A stretch of 9,768 nt of DNA from Desulfobacteraceae bacterium (lineage in GTDB: Bacteria; Desulfobacterota; DSM-4660; Desulfatiglandales; Desulfatiglandaceae). Numbering within the stretch: position 1 is the stretch's first letter; every line of letters starts with the position of its first letter. The notes beneath the pieces were generated by a model. The model did no database searches. It saw nothing but the letters and a program-made list of their open reading frames with translations, and was not told where the DNA came from. The position numbers and the translations under genes are program-made. Positions 6,594 to 9,768 of the stretch are shown piece by piece. The stretch covers positions 1 to 9,768 of the forward strand of contig DAOVUP010000021.1 in NCBI GenBank assembly GCA_030632525.1, read 5' to 3'.

Positions 6594-6639
6594 AATATTC
6601 AATATTCAATCCCGCGATCCCGCGGGGTCAATATTCAAT
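6594..6639. repeat. AATATTC heptads split by a CCCGCG/CGCGGG hairpin, flanked by 12-bp direct repeats
   Basis: AATATTC occurs twice in tandem (6594-6600, 6601-6607). A hairpin follows, CCCGCG (6611-6616), loop ATCC, CGCGGG (6621-6626). The 12-base TCAATATTCAAT is found on both sides of it, at 6599-6610 and 6628-6639. The arrangement looks like a 17-base palindrome inserted into, or copied within, an AT-rich repeat. The right-hand repeat runs into the ribE start region, so in RNA the hairpin would lie about 20 bases before the start codon. Confidence 0.7.
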
Positions 6640-6646
6640 TAAAAAG

Positions 6647-7309
6647 ATGTTTACCGGTCTAATAGAAGGTATTGGAAAAATAAGCGGCATTCGCCGCACC
6701 CATAATGAAATGAGGGTTGCCATCACACCTCTTTTCGATACGTCTGACTGCCAGCTCGGAGACAGCGTAGCTGTTAACGGTGTGTGCCTGACAGTCACGG
6801 AGATGCGCGATGATTCGCTCAGTATGGATGTTTCAGGAGAGAGTCTCTCCCAAACTACCTTGGGGCTATTAAGGCTGGGAGAGCATGTAAATCTTGAGAG
6901 GGCCTTACGCCTAACTGATCGCTTAGGAGGGCATTTAGTCTCAGGGCATGTGGATGGAATTGGAAAGATCCTGAAAAAAGAGCAGGTGCATCAATCGTGG
7001 CTTATAAGGATAGGGATAGAAGAAGCTATTTCGCGCTACACTATAAACAAGGGTTCTATTGCTGTTGAAGGGATCAGTTTAACCATTAATGCTTGTGAAA
7101 AAGATTTTTTTGAGGTAAATATCATCCCCCAAACAGGCATGGTGACCACGCTTTTGACCAAAAAGATAGGGGACCATGTCAATATTGAGACTGACCTGAT
7201 CGGCAAATATGTAGAAAAATTATTTTCCAAGGGGGAGGGAAGGCAGGAAGAGAAGAAGACTTCCGGTATTGACTTTGAGACCCTTGTTAAACTCGGATTT
7301 GACAAATAA
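6647..7309 (+). CDS. ribE: Riboflavin synthase, alpha chain
   Basis: This enzyme converts two 6,7-dimethyl-8-ribityllumazine molecules into riboflavin and the pyrimidinedione that RibH reuses. The 220-residue protein has the two-barrel structure of the family. Barrel 1 opens with [12 protein letters not shown] and has VNGVCLTV (43-50). Barrel 2 has [15 protein letters not shown] (~94-108) and EGISLTIN. The C-terminal tail ([15 protein letters not shown]...) is charged and helps trimer formation in the family. The start at ATG 6647 is fixed by the family's N-terminus, although only a weak AAAAAG lies upstream; the hairpin repeat at 6611-6626 precedes it. It is the first of four genes in line (ribE, ribBA, ribH, nusB), 24 bases before ribBA. 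It is named ribE here in the sense of riboflavin synthase (also called ribC or ribB in some species). Confidence 0.97.
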   Translation: MFTGLIEGIGKISGIRRTHNEMRVAITPLFDTSDCQLGDSVAVNGVCLTVTEMRDDSLSMDVSGESLSQTTLGLLRLGEHVNLERALRLTDRLGGHLVSGHVDGIGKILKKEQVHQSWLIRIGIEEAISRYTINKGSIAVEGISLTINACEKDFFEVNIIPQTGMVTTLLTKKIGDHVNIETDLIGKYVEKLFSKGEGRQEEKKTSGIDFETLVKLGFDK

Positions 7310-7333
7310 TAGAATTGAGAGAGGATATCAAGA

Positions 7334-8545
7334 ATGTCTATTTCCAAAATAGAAGATATATTAGAAGATTTACGACAGGGAAAAATAATTATCCTTGTCG
7401 ACGATGAGGACAGGGAGAACGAAGGCGATCTAACCATCGCTGCTGAGAAGGTTACACCAGAGGCCATCAATTTCATGGCGAAATACGGTCGCGGCCTTAT
7501 ATGCCTTGCGTTGGAGCCGGAGATTGTAGAAAAATTGCACCTTGATCAAATGGTTCACAACAATCGTTCTCCCTATCAGACAGCATTCACCGTCTCTGTG
7601 GAGGCCGCGCGTGGAGTTACCACAGGAATATCCGCTGCAGACAGAGCCCATACCATCTTGACCGCAATAGCGGATGACGCAATACCTGAAGACCTTGTTC
7701 AACCAGGGCACGTCTTTCCGTTGAGGGCGAGAAGGGGGGGGGTCTTGTTCAGGACCGGTCAGACAGAAGGATCTGTAGATCTTTCTCGCCTCGCCGGTCT
7801 TAAGCCGGCCGGGGTAATATGCGAGGTTATGAAGGATGACGGCTCCATGGCCAGGTTGCCTGACCTTCAAGAATTTGCCGAAGAACACGACCTCAAAATT
7901 GCCTCAGTGGCAGATATCATATCTTACCGGATGCGGACTGAGTCTTTTGTTCACAAGGCGGCAGAGACGGTTCTGCCCACCCCTTTCGGCGAGTTCAAGG
8001 CGATAGTTTTTGTAAATGATATCGATGAATACGAGCATTTAGCTTTAGTAAAAGGTGATATAACCTCGGATCAGGAGGTTATGGTAAGGGTACATTCTGG
8101 GTGTCTTACAGGGGATGTCTTTGGGTCTCATCGGTGTGACTGTGGGGAGCAGCTACAAAAGGCGATGTCCATGGTTCAGGAAGAGGGATTGGGTATCATT
8201 CTCTATCTCCAGCAGGAGGGCAGGGGTATCGGTCTTGCAAATAAATTGAAGGCCTATGCCCTGCAAGACAAAGGGTTGGACACAGTAGAGGCAAATGAAG
8301 AACTTGGTTTTGCTGCTGATTTGAGAGATTATGGAGTGGGTGCCCAGATTTTGGTTGCCCTCGGGATTCAAAAAATGAAATTACTAACCAATAATCCCAA
8401 GAAAATTAAAGGGTTAGAGGGTTATGGGCTAGAGGTTACAGGGAGAGTGCCGGTTGAGTGTGTGCCCAGGCCGGAAAATGTGAAATATCTGTCTACAAAA
8501 TGCCACAAGTTAGGACATCTTTTGAAACTAATTGACGAAGAATAA
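7334..8545 (+). CDS. ribBA: Bifunctional DHBP synthase / GTP cyclohydrolase II
   Basis: The 403-residue protein joins the two entry enzymes of riboflavin synthesis. Residues ~1-200 are 3,4-dihydroxy-2-butanone 4-phosphate synthase (from ribulose 5-phosphate), with [10 protein letters not shown] (23-32), FTVSVEA and [15 protein letters not shown]. Residues ~205-400 are GTP cyclohydrolase II. That half has the zinc triad [14 protein letters not shown] (Cys257, Cys268, Cys270), [18 protein letters not shown], and [17 protein letters not shown]. In the synthase half the usual GHTEA motif is GQTEG (Gln143-Thr-Glu-Gly), so the histidine that binds the metal in characterised enzymes is replaced. I recall similar motifs in related bacteria, so this may be a subfamily feature rather than damage. 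AGAGGA at 7320-7325 is a good ribosome site. The gene is intact and 17 bases before ribH. Confidence 0.96.
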   Translation: MSISKIEDILEDLRQGKIIILVDDEDRENEGDLTIAAEKVTPEAINFMAKYGRGLICLALEPEIVEKLHLDQMVHNNRSPYQTAFTVSVEAARGVTTGISAADRAHTILTAIADDAIPEDLVQPGHVFPLRARRGGVLFRTGQTEGSVDLSRLAGLKPAGVICEVMKDDGSMARLPDLQEFAEEHDLKIASVADIISYRMRTESFVHKAAETVLPTPFGEFKAIVFVNDIDEYEHLALVKGDITSDQEVMVRVHSGCLTGDVFGSHRCDCGEQLQKAMSMVQEEGLGIILYLQQEGRGIGLANKLKAYALQDKGLDTVEANEELGFAADLRDYGVGAQILVALGIQKMKLLTNNPKKIKGLEGYGLEVTGRVPVECVPRPENVKYLSTKCHKLGHLLKLIDEE

Positions 8546-8562
8546 TTTGAAAGGGGGGTGTT

Positions 8563-9033
8563 ATGCCTAAGGTAGTGGAAGGTAGGCTTTCAGCTGAGGG
8601 TTTCCGATTTGGAATTATCGTTAGTCGCTTCAATGATTTTATCTGCTCAAGGCTTATGGAAGGGGCGACAGATGCTTTGATAAGACATGGCGGCGATGAG
8701 GAAAAGATTGTCATCATTAAGGTTCCAGGAGCATTTGAAATGCCTCTGGCTGCAAAAAAACTGGCTCAGACCGGGTTATATGATGCGGTCATATGTCTTG
8801 GCGCAGTTATCAGGGGAGCTACCCCTCATTTCGATTATGTGGCAGCCGAGGTCTCTAAGGGGATAGCAAGTGTAGCTTTGGAGAGCGATATTCCGGTTAC
8901 CTTCGGTGTGCTGACCACGGATAATCTGGAGCAGGCGATTGAGAGAGCAGGGTCCAAATCCGGAAACAAGGGATACGAGGCAGCCGTGGCTGCCATTGAA
9001 ATGGTAAACCTCTTTAAGGAATTGCAGGATTAG
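8563..9033 (+). CDS. ribH: 6,7-dimethyl-8-ribityllumazine synthase
   Basis: RibH condenses the DHBP made by RibBA with 5-amino-6-ribitylaminouracil to give the lumazine used by riboflavin synthase. The 156-residue length fits the family. Motifs are [11 protein letters not shown] (17-27), the [15 protein letters not shown] loop (54-68), [14 protein letters not shown] (80-93) with His89 as the probable catalytic base, and [20 protein letters not shown]. The subunits normally form pentamers or 60-subunit shells in the cytoplasm. A strong AAGGGGGG (8551-8558) sits just before ATG 8563. The 5-amino-6-ribitylaminouracil substrate requires RibD, which is not in this window. The gene is intact, and the TAG stop at 9031-9033 lies within a short repeat tract. 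Confidence 0.97.
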   Translation: MPKVVEGRLSAEGFRFGIIVSRFNDFICSRLMEGATDALIRHGGDEEKIVIIKVPGAFEMPLAAKKLAQTGLYDAVICLGAVIRGATPHFDYVAAEVSKGIASVALESDIPVTFGVLTTDNLEQAIERAGSKSGNKGYEAAVAAIEMVNLFKELQD

Positions 9034-9052
9034 GGAATTGAGGGATTGAAGG
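9029..9052. repeat. Short repeat at the ribH stop, ATTGARGG type (8-base period)
   Basis: ATTGAGGG (9037-9044) is followed directly by ATTGAAGG (9045-9052) and preceded by the related ATTAGGGA at 9029-9036, which includes the ribH stop. It resembles the heptad tracts elsewhere but has a period of eight. With only two clear units, chance is possible. Confidence 0.4.
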
Positions 9053-9114
9053 TGTTTTGCTGTTATTATGCCTCAAATTCTTGACTTTCTTGATTTAGTT
9101 TATGATGGGGAAAC

Positions 9115-9528
9115 ATGGGGGAGAGAAGACGTGCCCGGGAGTTGGCCATTCAGGTCCTCTTTCATTTGGAATTCAGTCCTGATGATCCATCGGAGGTTTT
9201 TGATCTGATATGCGAGAATTTCGATGCCCGGAAATCAATTAGAGATTTCTCTAAGAAACTTGTTTTAGGAGTTTGGGACAAGAAGAAAACCTTGGACAAG
9301 GTTATCAGCGAGGCATCAAAGAACTGGCGTATTGAAAGAATGGCCCGTCTAGACAAGTCCATATTGAGATTGGCTGCCTATGAAATTATGTTTATTGAGG
9401 ATATTCCCCCGAAGGTCTCCCTTGACGAGGCCGTAGAGATAGGGAAGAAATTCGGTGGCGAAGACTCAGGCAGGTATATAAACGGCGTATTAGATAATAT
9501 TTATAGTACCACCGTAAAAAACGATTAG
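9115..9528 (+). CDS. nusB: Transcription antitermination factor NusB
   Basis: NusB is a small all-helical protein that binds boxA RNA with ribosomal protein S10 and supports antitermination on rRNA operons. The 137 residues are a normal length. The typical motifs are RRRARELAIQVLFHLEF near the start, RMARLDKSILRLAAYEIMF in the middle, and PPKVSLDEAVEIGKKFGGEDSGRYINGVLDNI near the end. ATG 9115 is preceded by GGGG at 9107-9110. It follows ribH after 81 bases. The ribH-nusB neighbourhood is one of the most widespread gene pairs in bacteria and supports both assignments. A weak promoter of its own is possible upstream but the spacing is poor. Confidence 0.95.
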   Translation: MGERRRARELAIQVLFHLEFSPDDPSEVFDLICENFDARKSIRDFSKKLVLGVWDKKKTLDKVISEASKNWRIERMARLDKSILRLAAYEIMFIEDIPPKVSLDEAVEIGKKFGGEDSGRYINGVLDNIYSTTVKND

Positions 9529-9533
9529 AGTAG

Positions 9534-9550
9534 ATCCCGCAAGGCGGGGT
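9534..9550. repeat. Small GC-rich hairpin with AAG triloop (copy 3)
   Basis: The sequence is ATCCCGC-AAG-GCGGGGT, a seven-pair stem (one T-G pair) with a three-base loop, six bases after the nusB stop. Its CCCGCAAGGCGG core is identical to copy 2 on the other strand. The following bases AACTGAAG are not a T-run, so it is not a convincing terminator by itself. Confidence 0.65.
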
Positions 9551-9589
9551 AACTGAAGTAAACTAAAGTTAGAAATGGGATAATGGAGT

Positions 9590-9768
9590 ATGAAATATAA
9601 CCCACAAGAACTGGAAATTAAGTGGCAAGCCCATTGGGAAAAAAGTTGCCTTTTCAAGGCTGTAGAAGACTTATCTAAAGAAAAATATTACCTCTTGGAG
9701 ATGTTCCCTTATCCATCCGGGAAGATCCATATTGGTCATGTGCGTAATTATACCATCGGCGATGTGGT
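9590..9768 (+). CDS. leuS: Leucyl-tRNA synthetase, N-terminal part (3' end outside window)
   Basis: LeuS charges tRNA-Leu with leucine. About 59 residues are present, from [17 protein letters not shown] through [28 protein letters not shown], the normal N-terminus of bacterial LeuS. The class I ATP-binding motif HIGH is at residues 47-50, preceded by the FPYPSG stretch specific to LeuS. The start is ATG 9590 with GGGA at 9577-9580 as the likely ribosome site; the nearer GGAG at 9585-9588 is too close. ATG 9575 is in frame but hits a stop after one codon. It is 61 bases after nusB, with hairpin copy 3 between them. Confidence 0.95.
   Translation, partial: MKYNPQELEIKWQAHWEKSCLFKAVEDLSKEKYYLLEMFPYPSGKIHIGHVRNYTIGDV

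Larger units (their letters stand above)
6507..6646. other. Leader gap before ribE: repeats and two hairpins, no FMN riboswitch seen
   Basis: This 140-base gap comes before the riboflavin genes, where an FMN riboswitch (RFN element) often sits. I do not see its conserved blocks. The gap holds the GATTGNN heptads, an AAG/CTT triloop hairpin (6548-6562), AATATTC heptads and a CCCGCG/CGCGGG hairpin (6611-6626) just upstream of the ribE start. How the riboflavin genes are regulated is therefore not explained by a known element. Confidence 0.6.

Noticed and set aside
6594..6639. CRISPR-like array
   Set aside because: The repeats are only 7-12 bases, number two or three, and have no regular unique spacers or cas genes nearby.
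6507..6646. FMN riboswitch before ribE
   Set aside because: Conserved RFN blocks were looked for and not found by eye; the GC-rich parts are simple hairpins.
7430..7888. Minus-strand 152-codon open frame inside ribBA
   Set aside because: It is fully covered by conserved ribBA coding sequence on the other strand and shows no family motifs.
9081..9106. Promoter for nusB (TTGACT ... TATGAT)
   Set aside because: The hexamers look good but the spacer is only 14 bases, and the transcript would begin almost at the start codon.
9534..9560. Rho-independent terminator after nusB (and likewise at 1955-1975 and 6548-6570)
   Set aside because: The hairpins are short and not followed by a T-run on either strand.

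Overview
The window looks like ordinary chromosomal DNA from an anaerobic or microaerobic Gram-negative bacterium. It resembles Desulfobacterota / former Deltaproteobacteria. This rests on [NiFe]-hydrogenase maturation genes, a Fur-FeoA regulator, a PleD-like diguanylate cyclase, and the order riboflavin genes - nusB - leuS. The assignment is an inference from gene content and style; no taxonomic marker is decisive. I see no phage, transposase, integrase, CRISPR array, tRNA or rRNA.

Layout. (1) 1-1871, plus strand: the 3' part of hypF, overlapping hypD by 14 bases. The two genes act in making the Fe(CN)2CO group of [NiFe] hydrogenases. hypC and hypE are not adjacent on the downstream side. 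(2) 2031-2705, plus strand: a small kinase-fold protein of unknown substrate. (3) 2776-4378, minus strand: a two-gene unit, a metallo-beta-lactamase-fold hydrolase followed 25 bases later by a Fur-type repressor fused to a FeoA domain. It converges on the kinase gene. (4) 4601-6506, plus strand and divergent from the hydrolase: a REC-GGDEF response regulator, then 7 bases later a medium-chain Zn dehydrogenase. (5) 6647-9528, plus strand: ribE, ribBA, ribH and nusB. These cover riboflavin ring assembly from GTP and ribulose 5-phosphate except the RibD steps; no ribD is present. (6) 9590 to the window end: the start of leuS with its HIGH motif.

The proteins are mostly familiar. The least explained signal lies in the gaps between genes. 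Several gaps carry short tandem tracts with a strict 7-base period, but the unit differs in each gap (GTTTCGT, CYTTGAA, GATTGNN, AATATTC). Three gaps also carry a compact GC-rich hairpin with an AAG triloop; two copies share an identical 12-base core on opposite strands, and a third differs by a pairing-preserving base change. None has a T-run, so they are not standard terminators. Other points worth checking are the divergent recognition helix and FeoA fusion of the Fur protein, and the His-to-Gln change at a metal-ligand position in the DHBP-synthase half of RibBA.
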